A DNA stretch of 34,622 bases from Dorea sp. (GTDB lineage: Bacteria > Bacillota_A > Clostridia > Lachnospirales > Lachnospiraceae). A program made the position numbers and the translations under genes. The notes under the pieces are model-generated. The model had not been told where the DNA came from. It was given only the letters and a program-made list of their open reading frames with translations, and did no database searches. The stretch is taken from NCBI GenBank assembly GCA_016295505.1, contig JAEDLC010000006.1, positions 1-34,622 of the forward strand, written 5' to 3'. Position 1 is the first letter of the stretch. Each line of letters opens with the position of its first letter. Positions 7,862 to 16,613 of the stretch are shown here, piece after piece.

Positions 7862-7903
7862 TGTGGATAATATTGTGTAGAAAGTAGGTAATCATGTGGA
7901 TAA
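7862..7903 (-). promoter_or_regulatory. Pair of perfect DnaA boxes across the map start
   Basis: TGTGGATAA, the complement of the DnaA box TTATCCACA, occurs at 7862-7870 and 7895-7903. A one-mismatch relative (TGTGTAGAA) lies between them at 7874-7882. The first box covers the expected transcription start and the second overlaps the GTG start codon of map. DnaA binding is inferred from the 9-mer match only. Confidence 0.55.
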
Positions 7904-8705
7904 GTTGGATATAAAATTATGGACGCTGGAAGCGAAGGGACACATTGTTCCTGACCGCTCTCTGCTAAAAACACCAGAGCAAATTGATGCAATAAAAAAA
8001 AGTGCTGATCTAAACACTGCTGTTCTTGATCATGTCGCAGCACATATTCATGCCGGTATGAGTACAGCTGAAATCGATCGGCTTGTATATGATTATACTG
8101 TAGAACACGGCGGAATTCCGGCACCTTTACATTATCAGGGTTTCCCGAAAAGTGTCTGCACTTCTATCAATAACGTAATCTGCCATGGCATTCCAGATGA
8201 AAACGAGATTCTTGTCGAGGGAGATATTGTTAACGTTGATGTATCTACCATACTGAACGGATATTTTTCTGATGCTTCACGTATGTTTACTATCGGAAAC
8301 ATATCTCCAAAGGCCGAAAAACTCGTACGTGTTACCAGAGAATGCGTTGAACTTGGCTTAAAAGCAGCAAAACCATGGGGACACCTCGGAGATATCGCAT
8401 ATGCAATCAACACACATGCAAGGGCAAATGGATATTCCGTGGTTGAAGAAATTGGCGGCCATGGAATCGGGCTTGCTTTTCACGAAGAACCTTTTGTGAG
8501 CTATGTGACTCCGAAAGGCAGTGAAATGGTGCTGGTTCCTGGAATGATATTTACGATAGAACCGATGATCAACGAAGGCGGACCTGATTTTTATATTGAT
8601 GAAGATAATGGATGGACTGTATATACAGACGATGATGGGCTCTCTGCGCAGGTCGAATATATGGTTCTGATTACAGAAACCGGTGTGGAAGTTTTAACGA
8701 AATAA
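7896..8705 (+). CDS. map: Type I methionine aminopeptidase
   Basis: This 269-aa enzyme removes the initiator methionine from new proteins. All metal and catalytic residues are present: His97 (ICHGIPDE), Asp115 (NVDVS), Asp126 (FSDASRMF), His189 (GGHGIG), Glu222 (FTIEPM) and Glu254 (AQVEYM). The extra 40-odd N-terminal residues lack a clear zinc motif. The start is GTG at 7896. An in-frame TAG at 7878 rules out a longer form, and an out-of-frame ATG two bases earlier would give only six codons. The ribosome site AGTAGG is modest. The gene is alone on its strand here. Confidence 0.93.
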   Translation: MDKLDIKLWTLEAKGHIVPDRSLLKTPEQIDAIKKSADLNTAVLDHVAAHIHAGMSTAEIDRLVYDYTVEHGGIPAPLHYQGFPKSVCTSINNVICHGIPDENEILVEGDIVNVDVSTILNGYFSDASRMFTIGNISPKAEKLVRVTRECVELGLKAAKPWGHLGDIAYAINTHARANGYSVVEEIGGHGIGLAFHEEPFVSYVTPKGSEMVLVPGMIFTIEPMINEGGPDFYIDEDNGWTVYTDDDGLSAQVEYMVLITETGVEVLTK

Positions 8706-8720
8706 AGAAATAAAAACGTT

Positions 8721-8762
8721 ACTAGGGGACGGGGGATTTTTAAAAATCCCCCGTCCCCTAGT
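8721..8762. repeat. Palindromic repeat copy D (variant), likely bidirectional terminator
   Basis: This is a 42-bp perfect palindrome without a module 3. Its core GGGACGGGGGATTTTT differs from copies A-C and E by one base, and the opposite arm carries the matching change, so pairing is preserved. It sits between the convergent genes map and the GH13 gene and includes the GH13 stop codon (8758-8760). As a hairpin it could end transcription from both sides, although neither flank has a strong T tract. Confidence 0.88.
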
Positions 8763-10797
8763 TATCATAGTACATCACTAAAGCGGAATGTGCCCCCATA
8801 TTTACCACTACTTCACCATCTTCAACCAGATATTCTTCGTAATCTGTTGTATATCCGTCGAGATAAGAATATATCTCTTTTTTCATTCTGCATTTTACAG
8901 GAACTTCAGCCTCCCATACCGGAACGGTTATCTGTGTTAGTTCACTGCGATTATTAATGATAACAATTACTTTATCATTCTCCTTAAATCTTCCATAAGC
9001 AAGTATATTTTCATCACCCTTGATAATCTTCAGAGAACCGGTTCGAAGTGCCGGATGTTCCTTGTGAATCCGGATCATTTCTCTGTGAAATGCGATCAGT
9101 TCTTTATCTTCATGCCCCCACGGATAGGTCCTTCTGTTATCCGGATCCGTGAAACCACAGACGCCGGCCTCATCTCCATAATATACTGTAGGCGCTCCAA
9201 TCCATGTCATCTGCATGACCACCGCTTCCCGCATGACTCCGAGATTGACATATTCATTTGCCGCCTTCGGTCCGAGATTTTCCACACGTCCTACCATATG
9301 ATTGGTCCGTGTAAGAAATCTGGAGTGATCATGATTCGAAAGCTCATTCATTGCCACCTGAAGTGAAGGTGTCAGCATATTCGACATATGATGTGAAATA
9401 GAGCTGATGAAATTATCTGCATTACCCAGAAGTTCCTCTCTGGCTTCATCACTGTGTTTTTCCATACCGGTCAGAAACCAGGTTACAGGCTCCATAAATG
9501 CATCATAATTCATAACCGTATCCCACTCGTCTCCCTGAAGCCAGTCACTTGGATCCCCATAATGTTCGGCAAGAATCAAAGCACCCGGATTTGCATTCTT
9601 AACTGCACGTCGGAATTTTTTCCAGAAACGGTGATTATATTCATTGCTGCGGCCAAGATCCGCCGCCACATCAAGGCGCCATCCATCTACGTTATACGGA
9701 GGAGACACCCACTTTCTTCCGATATATAATATATAATTTTCAAGCTTTACAGAATCTTCATAATTGAGTTTTGGAAGCGTATCATGTCCCCACCAGCCGT
9801 CATAATTATGATTATATGGCCAGTTTTCCGACTCTTCTTTAAAGAAACGGAAGTAACTTTTATAGGGACTGTCCGGAGAAATATATGCTCCGGGAGCGTA
9901 CCCTTCCTGTTTTTCATATACTCTTTCCCTGTCCATCCATTTATTAAAAGAACCACAATGATTAAATACACCGTCCAGAATGATCTTCATTCCACGCTTA
10001 TGCAGTTCTTCTACCAGCTGAATAAACAGCTGATTGCTGGCTTCCAGATTTTCCGGGTCTGTCGTTCTTTTCTGATATTTTGTCGCTTTGCTGTTCTCTG
10101 TGACTCCCTGTGCCAGTACTTCGCCTCCGTCATTCACAATCCTGCCGTAATGCGGATCAATATAATCATAATCCTGAATATCATACTTATGATTGGAGGG
10201 AGATACAAACAATGGATTAAAATACAGCACCTCTACCCCCAGATCCTGCAGATAATCCAGCTTATCGATGACTCCCTGGAGATCGCCGCCGTAGAACTCA
10301 CGAACCCCCATTGCCGCAGGATATTTATTCCAGTCTGTTACTTTCTGGGAATAATCTCCGATATAATAATACTCATTTGTTTCCACGTCATTCGTTGGAT
10401 CTCCGTTATAAAAGCGGTCTGTATATATCTGATACATGACCGCCCCCTTCGCCCAGTCCGGCGTCGAGAAACCGGGAACAATCACAAAATTGTAAAATTC
10501 CACGATTTCCTTCGATACGCCACACCTGTTATAATAACATTTTTCTTCGTTATTTTGAATTTCAAAACAATACCGGAAGGGATCCTCATTCAGTCTCCAG
10601 CTGATCTGATAATAGTCAAATTCACCTTCCGACTTTTCCTTTTCCATATCATAGCCTCCGACTTTCGTCATCAGCCGTACTCTCTTTGCATCATCCTTTG
10701 CCGTTCGAAAACGCAGCGTTACCAATTCATTCTCTACCGGCTCAGCCGGATACACATAACTGGCCGTCCCATCACAAAATAAAGCTGCTTCCCTCAT
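8758..10797 (-). CDS. Intracellular GH13 alpha-glucan hydrolase (neopullulanase/alpha-amylase type)
   Basis: This 679-aa protein hydrolyses alpha-glucosidic bonds in maltodextrin, pullulan or glycogen-type substrates. An N-terminal beta domain (about 1-105) precedes the catalytic barrel (AVMYQIYTDRFYNGD onward). The four GH13 regions are visible: DGVFNH (275-280), GWRLDVAAD with nucleophile Asp376, ILAEHYGD with acid/base Glu411, and LSNHDHSRF with Asp490. No signal peptide is seen, so it is cytosolic. A GTG 11 codons upstream overlaps the ftsH stop, but the ATG at 10797 is preceded by GAGGTG at good spacing and is preferred. It probably follows ftsH by read-through. The exact linkage specificity is not readable. 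Confidence 0.9.
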   Translation of the reverse strand: MREAALFCDGTASYVYPAEPVENELVTLRFRTAKDDAKRVRLMTKVGGYDMEKEKSEGEFDYYQISWRLNEDPFRYCFEIQNNEEKCYYNRCGVSKEIVEFYNFVIVPGFSTPDWAKGAVMYQIYTDRFYNGDPTNDVETNEYYYIGDYSQKVTDWNKYPAAMGVREFYGGDLQGVIDKLDYLQDLGVEVLYFNPLFVSPSNHKYDIQDYDYIDPHYGRIVNDGGEVLAQGVTENSKATKYQKRTTDPENLEASNQLFIQLVEELHKRGMKIILDGVFNHCGSFNKWMDRERVYEKQEGYAPGAYISPDSPYKSYFRFFKEESENWPYNHNYDGWWGHDTLPKLNYEDSVKLENYILYIGRKWVSPPYNVDGWRLDVAADLGRSNEYNHRFWKKFRRAVKNANPGALILAEHYGDPSDWLQGDEWDTVMNYDAFMEPVTWFLTGMEKHSDEAREELLGNADNFISSISHHMSNMLTPSLQVAMNELSNHDHSRFLTRTNHMVGRVENLGPKAANEYVNLGVMREAVVMQMTWIGAPTVYYGDEAGVCGFTDPDNRRTYPWGHEDKELIAFHREMIRIHKEHPALRTGSLKIIKGDENILAYGRFKENDKVIVIINNRSELTQITVPVWEAEVPVKCRMKKEIYSYLDGYTTDYEEYLVEDGEVVVNMGAHSALVMYYDN

Positions 10798-10829
10798 GCT
10801 GCACCTCACTAATCTATTCTGTTCTTTCA

Positions 10830-12677
10830 CTATGCCTCTGACACTTCTTCGGTAAACAATGCTTCAAATTCGTCTCTGGAGATCTTTTCCTTCTCCAGAA
10901 GCAATTCCGCACATGCATGCAGAACATTATTATATTTTCGAATGATATGGCGTGCCCTGTCATAACATTCATCGATAATCCGCTTAACCTCCTGATCAAT
11001 TACGGTAGCCACGCCCTCTCCATAGCCTCTTGCAGTATGGGCGAGATCCCGTCCGATAAATACTTCATTATTATCATCATCATAATTAATCAGTCCCACC
11101 GCCTCAGACATACCAAACTTGGTAACCATAGATTTTGCCAGACTGGTCGCCTGCTTGATATCCTGTGAAGCACCGGTTGTAATATCATCAAACACTTCCT
11201 CTTCCGCTACACGTCCGCCAAGTGCAACCGTAATATCCTGAAGCATCTTGCCTTTTGTGTTAAACATCTCATCCTTCTCCGGAAGCGGCATCGTATATCC
11301 ACCTGCTCCGCCGGTCGGAATGATAGACACACTGTATACCGGCCCGACATCCGGAAGCACATGGAACAGAATCGCATGTCCGGCCTCATGGAATGCTGTG
11401 ATCCGTTTTTCTTTTTCTGATATTACACGGCTCTTCTTCTCGGCACCGATTCCAACTTTTACAAATGCCTTTTTAATATCCTCCTGTTTCAGGAAAACAC
11501 GATCTTCCTTTGCCGCAAGAATTGCTGCCTCATTCAGAAGATTCTCAAGATCCGCACCCGTAAATCCAGCTGTGGTCTGTGCAATCTGTTTCAGATCGAT
11601 CTCTTCACTGAGCGGTTTTCCCTTCGCATGCACCTTCAGGATCTCTTCTCTTCCCTGAACATCCGGTCTTCCAACCATAACCTTCCGGTCAAAACGTCCC
11701 GGACGCAGGATGGCCGGATCCAGAATATCCACACGGTTGGTAGCAGCCATAACGATGATTCCTTCATTTACACCAAAACCATCCATCTCTACCAGCAGCT
11801 GATTCAGTGTCTGCTCTCTCTCATCGTGTCCGCCGCCCATACCGGTACCACGTCTTCTTGCAACTGCGTCAATCTCATCGATAAAGATGATACATGGAGC
11901 ATTCTTTTTTGCTTCTTCAAACAAATCACGCACACGGGATGCACCCACACCTACGAACATTTCCACAAAATCAGAACCTGAAATCGTAAAGAACGGAACT
12001 CCGGCCTCTCCTGCAACTGCCTTCGCAAGAAGCGTCTTACCGGTTCCCGGAGGGCCTACGAGAAGCACTCCCTTTGGAATTCTGGCGCCTACCTGAATAT
12101 ATTTTTTCGGAGACTTCAGAAAGTCTACGATCTCCTCCAGTTCTTCCTTCTCTTCCTGAAGTCCTGCCACCTGGGCAAATGTAACCTTACGATCTCTATC
12201 AGTCGTCATTTTCGCACGACTTTTACCGAAATTCATAGCTTTGGCATTTGCGCCGCCTCCCTGGCGGTTCATCAGTGCAAACAGAAGCATCATACCGCCC
12301 ACAACAAGAAGCATCGGCATCAGTGTTGTTGCAAACCAGCTGTCCTGCGGAACGTCCGGCATACTGTAATCAATTTCATGTTCCTTCAGATAATCCTGAA
12401 TCTCATTTACATCAGACACATACAGATATTTCACCTGATCTTCTTCATCCGCTCCGCTGATGATCTCGATATCGACCCGTCCGGTCGGAACATTCTTATT
12501 CTGATTCACAACCACAGTCTTAACATTATCTTCCTGAATGATCTGTTCAAATTCTTTCCAGGAAATCTCTTTTTCTCTCTGGTCAAACTGATTCGTAAAC
12601 CACAACGCAGCAAATAAAAATATGACAAATATCAGCAGCGCGGCACTGTTCAGTCCTCTTGCTCTCTTCGTATTCAA
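10830..12677 (-). CDS. ftsH: ATP-dependent zinc metalloprotease FtsH
   Basis: This 615-aa membrane-anchored AAA+ protease degrades unfolded membrane and regulatory proteins. Two transmembrane helices (about 12-27 and 117-136) flank a small extracytoplasmic domain. The AAA module has Walker A (GPPGTGKT, 208-215), Walker B (IIFIDEID, 263-270) and the second region of homology (ATNRVDILDPAILRPGRFDR). The zinc site is HEAGH (430-434). The start is TTG, supported by AAAGGGG eight bases upstream and no better ATG. It follows hpt by 15 bp, the conserved tilS-hpt-ftsH order. Confidence 0.97.
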   Translation of the reverse strand: MNTKRARGLNSAALLIFVIFLFAALWFTNQFDQREKEISWKEFEQIIQEDNVKTVVVNQNKNVPTGRVDIEIISGADEEDQVKYLYVSDVNEIQDYLKEHEIDYSMPDVPQDSWFATTLMPMLLVVGGMMLLFALMNRQGGGANAKAMNFGKSRAKMTTDRDRKVTFAQVAGLQEEKEELEEIVDFLKSPKKYIQVGARIPKGVLLVGPPGTGKTLLAKAVAGEAGVPFFTISGSDFVEMFVGVGASRVRDLFEEAKKNAPCIIFIDEIDAVARRRGTGMGGGHDEREQTLNQLLVEMDGFGVNEGIIVMAATNRVDILDPAILRPGRFDRKVMVGRPDVQGREEILKVHAKGKPLSEEIDLKQIAQTTAGFTGADLENLLNEAAILAAKEDRVFLKQEDIKKAFVKVGIGAEKKSRVISEKEKRITAFHEAGHAILFHVLPDVGPVYSVSIIPTGGAGGYTMPLPEKDEMFNTKGKMLQDITVALGGRVAEEEVFDDITTGASQDIKQATSLAKSMVTKFGMSEAVGLINYDDDNNEVFIGRDLAHTARGYGEGVATVIDQEVKRIIDECYDRARHIIRKYNNVLHACAELLLEKEKISRDEFEALFTEEVSEA

Positions 12678-12692
12678 TCTAAAAGCCCCTTT

Positions 12693-13220
12693 CTACTCCA
12701 CGCCTTCTACAACTCCGATAAATGGCAGATTTCTGTATTTCTGTGCATAGTCCAGTCCATATCCCACAACAAATTCATCCGGAATATTAAATCCCACATA
12801 ATCAACCTTCACATCTTTCACTCTTCTTTCCGGCTTGTCAAGAAGCGTACACAGACGCATACTCTTCGGATTTCTCTTGGAAAGGATCTCCATCAGATAA
12901 TACAGGGTTCTTCCGGAATCGATAATATCTTCTACGATCAGGACATCTTTTCCTTCCAGCGATTCATCCAGATCTTTTGCAATCTTGACAACTCCGCTTG
13001 AAGACGTCCCGTCTCCATAACTGCTGACGCTCATGAAATCCATGGAAACCGGCACACTGATTCGCTTAGCCAGTTCACACATGAAGAAAACGCCTCCCTT
13101 CAGCACACAGATCAGGTGTACCTGCTTTCCGGCATAATCTTCACTGATCTTTCTGCCAAGCTCTTCAATTCTTGCTGCAACCTCTTTTTCAGGAACTAAC
13201 ACTCTAACATTCTCTGCCAT
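12693..13220 (-). CDS. hpt: Hypoxanthine phosphoribosyltransferase
   Basis: This 175-aa purine-salvage enzyme joins hypoxanthine or guanine to PRPP. The PRPP loop VLIVEDIIDSGRTL lies at residues 93-106, and the flexible-loop region SVSSYGDGTSSSG at about 64-76. The ATG has GGAGG eight bases upstream. Its 5' end overlaps the tilS 3' end by 17 bp, so translation of the two is probably coupled. The tilS-hpt-ftsH order matches Bacillus, where TilS and HprT are reported to act on ftsH expression. Such regulation here is only inferred. Confidence 0.96.
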   Translation of the reverse strand: MAENVRVLVPEKEVAARIEELGRKISEDYAGKQVHLICVLKGGVFFMCELAKRISVPVSMDFMSVSSYGDGTSSSGVVKIAKDLDESLEGKDVLIVEDIIDSGRTLYYLMEILSKRNPKSMRLCTLLDKPERRVKDVKVDYVGFNIPDEFVVGYGLDYAQKYRNLPFIGVVEGVE

Positions 13221-14568
13221 CTTTTTTTCCTCCGCATATTTCTATTTCCAGAATCCTACTGGTCTTTTCTGTAACCTGATATTTCTGACTCTGTCTGTAC
13301 CCCACGATCCACAGGATCTCCTGTCCGTCTGCCACAAGCCAGATCTTTTCTCTGTCCTCACGGGGTATCTTCTCATTTATAAAATACTGTTTCAACTTCT
13401 GCTTTCTCCCGGAACGGTCAATCACAATCCAGTCTCCAGGCTCTTTATGCCTCAATTTTACAGTATTTTTTATTATATCATAATCAAACCATTTCGTGTA
13501 GGTTTTTTTCGGAAATGCCTGCATATCTGACGTTTTTTCGAACACCCGCACCGACATACCGACCGGTTCCTCCTCTGACCCCGTCTCCTTTCGATACAGC
13601 TCAATCCCTTCATAACATCGTCCCGCAGTTATACTATAAGGAAGCGAAATTTCTCTTCCTACCTGATGATCAAACAATTCTCCCAGCGTTTTCACATGAA
13701 TCTGTTCAATATCCTTACGTCTCCCTGCAATCCTGCATAAAAGCTCATGGAGCATATAAGACCTCATCACTTCCGGTGTTTTCATGAACTCTTCCTTTTT
13801 TACCAGCACCCTTTTTCCTGATTTTCGCTCATAATCTATGCATTTTCTTGCATAGACTGACACTTCATGCTCTACATACTCTCCCAGAAGCCGCAGCTGT
13901 TCCATGGTATCTGACATGTGCTGCACTGCCCGGGGATTAATCTCCGCTTCCAGATACGGGATTACCTGACTTCGGATCCGGTTCCTCGTATAAGTATCTT
14001 CCAGATTCGTCTCATCTATACAATAAGATATTCCCCGGTCTGCAAGATAGACCTCAATCTCTCTTCGTTCCAGACACAGAAGCGGACGGATATAATCTCC
14101 CTCCGCCGGCGCAATTCCCCCTGCGCCCCGAAGGCCGCATCCCCTGCACAGGTTCCACAAAAGGGTCTCCGCATTATCATTCTGATGGTGCGCCAGCGCA
14201 ATTTTATTGCCGCCACACGCCCGAAGCGTCTCTTCAAACCGGATTCTTCTGATATTTCTTCCAGCTTCTTCCACTGTAAGCTTCTGTTGTTGTGCATACG
14301 CCTTCACATCTTCATGACAGACGATGAGCCTGATCTGCTGTCTCTCGCAAAGCTCCCTGACATAGGCTTCATCCGCGTCTGCGGATCCTTCTCTCAGCCC
14401 GTGATGTACATGAACTGCCACAATTGATATATCCATCTCTTTTTTTAATTCCAGAAGCATGAAAAGAAGGCATACGGAGTCTGCACCTCCCGATATACCC
14501 ACGATCACCTTATCACCATTTTGCAGCATATGGTACTTTTCAATATATGCTTTTACCCGCTGATACAT
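13204..14568 (-). CDS. tilS: tRNA(Ile)-lysidine synthase
   Basis: This 454-aa protein attaches lysine to C34 of the CAU-anticodon isoleucine tRNA, changing its decoding from AUG to AUA. The N-type ATP pyrophosphatase loop SGGADS is at 26-31, and HHGLREGSADADEAYV and ALAHHQNDNAETLLWNLCRG follow as family motifs. C-terminal substrate-binding domains complete the usual length (RHKEPGDWIVIDRSGRKQKLKQYF is typical of TilS C domains, given here only as a landmark near residue 375). The ATG is preceded by GAGGGATAG. The gene is first after a clear promoter at 14647-14675. Confidence 0.95.
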   Translation of the reverse strand: MYQRVKAYIEKYHMLQNGDKVIVGISGGADSVCLLFMLLELKKEMDISIVAVHVHHGLREGSADADEAYVRELCERQQIRLIVCHEDVKAYAQQQKLTVEEAGRNIRRIRFEETLRACGGNKIALAHHQNDNAETLLWNLCRGCGLRGAGGIAPAEGDYIRPLLCLERREIEVYLADRGISYCIDETNLEDTYTRNRIRSQVIPYLEAEINPRAVQHMSDTMEQLRLLGEYVEHEVSVYARKCIDYERKSGKRVLVKKEEFMKTPEVMRSYMLHELLCRIAGRRKDIEQIHVKTLGELFDHQVGREISLPYSITAGRCYEGIELYRKETGSEEEPVGMSVRVFEKTSDMQAFPKKTYTKWFDYDIIKNTVKLRHKEPGDWIVIDRSGRKQKLKQYFINEKIPREDREKIWLVADGQEILWIVGYRQSQKYQVTEKTSRILEIEICGGKKDGREC

Positions 14569-14646
14569 ATTCTATCCCTCTTCTGTGAACACACTGTCGC
14601 ATTCCCGTCGAAACTCCATGATTTCGAATAAGTGAACACTAATTGT

Positions 14647-14675
14647 ACTATATATAATTTCTGTCCGAAAGTCAA
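14647..14675 (-). promoter_or_regulatory. Sigma-A promoter for tilS-hpt-ftsH
   Basis: Minus strand TTGACT (14675-14670), a 17-bp spacer and TATAGT (14652-14647) lie about 80 bp before the tilS start, in the 156-bp gap after spoIIE. This separates the essential tilS-hpt-ftsH genes from the sporulation gene upstream. Confidence 0.75.
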
Positions 14676-14724
14676 CAAACCACGCCTCCGGACTTTTATC
14701 GCACCAGTACATGGTTCATACGGC

Positions 14725-16131
14725 TTATGGAAGCTTCCAGATCCCTACGACAAGAACCGTCATATCATCCACCGGCACTTCTCCTGACCATTCCAGTACT
14801 CTCCCGAGAATATGATGTGCCAGTTCCTTCGGATTCACAATATGTGAATCCCGTATAAATGTTTCCAGAAGCATATCCTGTTCTCCTGCCGGCAATGCAT
14901 CCATTACGCCATCTGTAAGCATGATCACAAAATCTCCCGACTGAAGTTTTCGCTCCTGCGTATCAATCTCCATCTCCCGCACAACTCCAATCGGAAGAGT
15001 CTCTGAACAGATCTTTTCAATCTCATCCGCCCTCTTGATAAAGGTCGCCGCCGCACCGGCTTTCACAAATTCACAGGTCCCGCTGTACAGATCAAACATA
15101 CTGACATCGATTGTAGAAAAACGGACTTCTTCTCTTCCGATCACCAGCGCCGTATTCATCATCTGAACAGCCGTTTTCACCGGGAATCCGGCCTCCAGTA
15201 ATTCCTCAAGCATCTCCACGACCATCGTGCTTTCCCGAAAGGCCGCCTCTCCGGATCCCATTCCATCTGACAGCGCGATCCCTTTTTTGCCACCCGGAAG
15301 ATCCGTCATCAGGAAGGTATCACCTGATATCTTCTCGCATCCTTTCCCGATCCTTGCAATTCCCTGAATTGTATGATATCCTGCATTTTCCACACATGCG
15401 ATCGTGCAGTAATCACTTCCTACCATTGACCGTTCCCCCTGACGGGGAACCAGAGTCCGTCCCATACATTTTCCTGCAAGGGTTGCGATCTCTTTTGTTG
15501 ATACAAGACTGCCTTTTCCGGTTTTTACCGTAAGATGGATCTCATACTTTCCATGCGGAGTCATATAAAACACAGATGACAGCATACGTATCCCGGCTTT
15601 TTTCAACTGAACCTTCAATCTCTTTTCCATATGGTCATCACGAAAAATACCGGCATCCAATTCCCTTGTTGCGCTTTGTATCATCTTTGCAAAACAGTCA
15701 AGTTGACCGGCATATCCTTCCCTATTCAGCACCATACGATTGTTCCACATCAGAATCTGCTTTGCATTCTCAAAAGTTTCGAGCGATTCCCTGAAGAAAC
15801 GAGGCGCCAGAAGACACTTTTTCTGAAGCTTTCGCTTCAGTTCCACATTCAGCTCTGCCCCGTATTCTTCCGCCGCACACATGATTTCATACATCATCTG
15901 ATACGTATGGGCCCGATTCTCTCCCAGGCACTTTTCTTTCCGTTCACAATTCTCGCAAACCTTTCCGGTTACCTTTAAAAACATCTCATCTGTCTCTTCT
16001 TTTGAAAACGTCCCCTTATATTTTTCAAGTGTTAAAAAGGTATGAGATAGATGTACCAGCGAATCTGCAAACTTGTCCATCTGTATCACATAAGGATTTA
16101 CGAACCTCTCCTTTTCTTTTACTTCTGACAA
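14725..16131 (-). CDS. spoIIE: SpoIIE-family PP2C phosphatase lacking the membrane domain
   Basis: This 468-aa protein resembles the central and C-terminal parts of SpoIIE, the phosphatase that dephosphorylates SpoIIAA to activate sigma-F in the forespore. The PP2C metal motifs are intact: ALSDGMGSGEA (Asp289), IMLTDGVMDAL (Asp407) and PVDDMTVLVV (Asp455/456). The SpoIIE-type cysteine cluster is at Cys59, 62 and 68. Bacillus SpoIIE is about 830 aa with ten N-terminal membrane helices. None are encoded here, nor in the 73 bp between this gene and divIC. The start is TTG with AAGGGGAG seven bases upstream. The position in the yabPQ-divIC-tilS cluster supports SpoIIE identity. Confidence 0.88.
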   Translation of the reverse strand: MSEVKEKERFVNPYVIQMDKFADSLVHLSHTFLTLEKYKGTFSKEETDEMFLKVTGKVCENCERKEKCLGENRAHTYQMMYEIMCAAEEYGAELNVELKRKLQKKCLLAPRFFRESLETFENAKQILMWNNRMVLNREGYAGQLDCFAKMIQSATRELDAGIFRDDHMEKRLKVQLKKAGIRMLSSVFYMTPHGKYEIHLTVKTGKGSLVSTKEIATLAGKCMGRTLVPRQGERSMVGSDYCTIACVENAGYHTIQGIARIGKGCEKISGDTFLMTDLPGGKKGIALSDGMGSGEAAFRESTMVVEMLEELLEAGFPVKTAVQMMNTALVIGREEVRFSTIDVSMFDLYSGTCEFVKAGAAATFIKRADEIEKICSETLPIGVVREMEIDTQERKLQSGDFVIMLTDGVMDALPAGEQDMLLETFIRDSHIVNPKELAHHILGRVLEWSGEVPVDDMTVLVVGIWKLP

Positions 16132-16163
16132 TCCAAAGCTCCCCTTTCGAAAAATAGTATGAA

Positions 16164-16193
16164 AAAAGCTTTAGGAATTCTCCTAAAGCTTTT
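16164..16193 (-). terminator. Rho-independent terminator after divIC
   Basis: Minus strand: a perfect 13-bp stem (core AGCTTTAGGA) with a four-base loop and a run of six T, starting about 11 bp after the divIC stop. It separates divIC from spoIIE, so spoIIE needs read-through or its own promoter in the following 30 bases. Confidence 0.85.
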
Positions 16194-16204
16194 CTGCATG
16201 TTCG

Positions 16205-16531
16205 TTATTTTGCCTTGAATACAATCTCATTTTCATAAACCAGGCCAAGTTTATCCTTCGCGACTTTTTCGATATATTCATCTGTTCCGACATATTCATC
16301 AAGATTTTTAATCTCTTCCGCCCGTGCCTTTTCTTCTTCGATCTTCTCTTCAAGCTCTGCTTCCTGTGCACGATATGCCTGATCCTTTGCTTTTAAAGTC
16401 ATACTGTCTACGGATACAATTACAGTAAGAAGAAGTACTACTGCACTGATTGCGAATACACTCCTCCTGTGCTTCTGCGCTCTCCTGCGCTGCCGCTTTC
16501 TGCGGTTTTTCTGTTTTACATCATTTGTCAT
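16205..16531 (-). CDS. divIC: DivIC/FtsL-like septum formation initiator
   Basis: This 108-aa bitopic membrane protein has a very basic cytoplasmic N-terminus (RRKRQRRRAQKHRR), one transmembrane helix (about 24-41) and a coiled coil rich in Glu/Lys (52-76), then a short extracellular tail with YIEKVAKDKLGLVYENEIVF. This is the DivIC/FtsB layout, where the protein stabilises the FtsL-FtsQ division complex. The frame opens with a GTG at 16573, but the ATG at 16531 has AAGGGTGAG upstream and removes an odd 14-residue leader. It follows yabQ by 82 bp. Confidence 0.88.
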   Translation of the reverse strand: MTNDVKQKNRRKRQRRRAQKHRRSVFAISAVVLLLTVIVSVDSMTLKAKDQAYRAQEAELEEKIEEEKARAEEIKNLDEYVGTDEYIEKVAKDKLGLVYENEIVFKAK

Positions 16532-16613
16532 TATACTCACCCTTACGTCGGCACCCCTGCCGACATTACTCACCTTATTAATAATAATATCTTAACTTTT
16601 TTCGTTTTTTTTA

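Noticed and set aside
16146..16152. TTTCGAA upstream of spoIIE, resembling a Spo0A box.
   Set aside because: One mismatch in a 7-mer close to the ribosome site, with no promoter in the right place.
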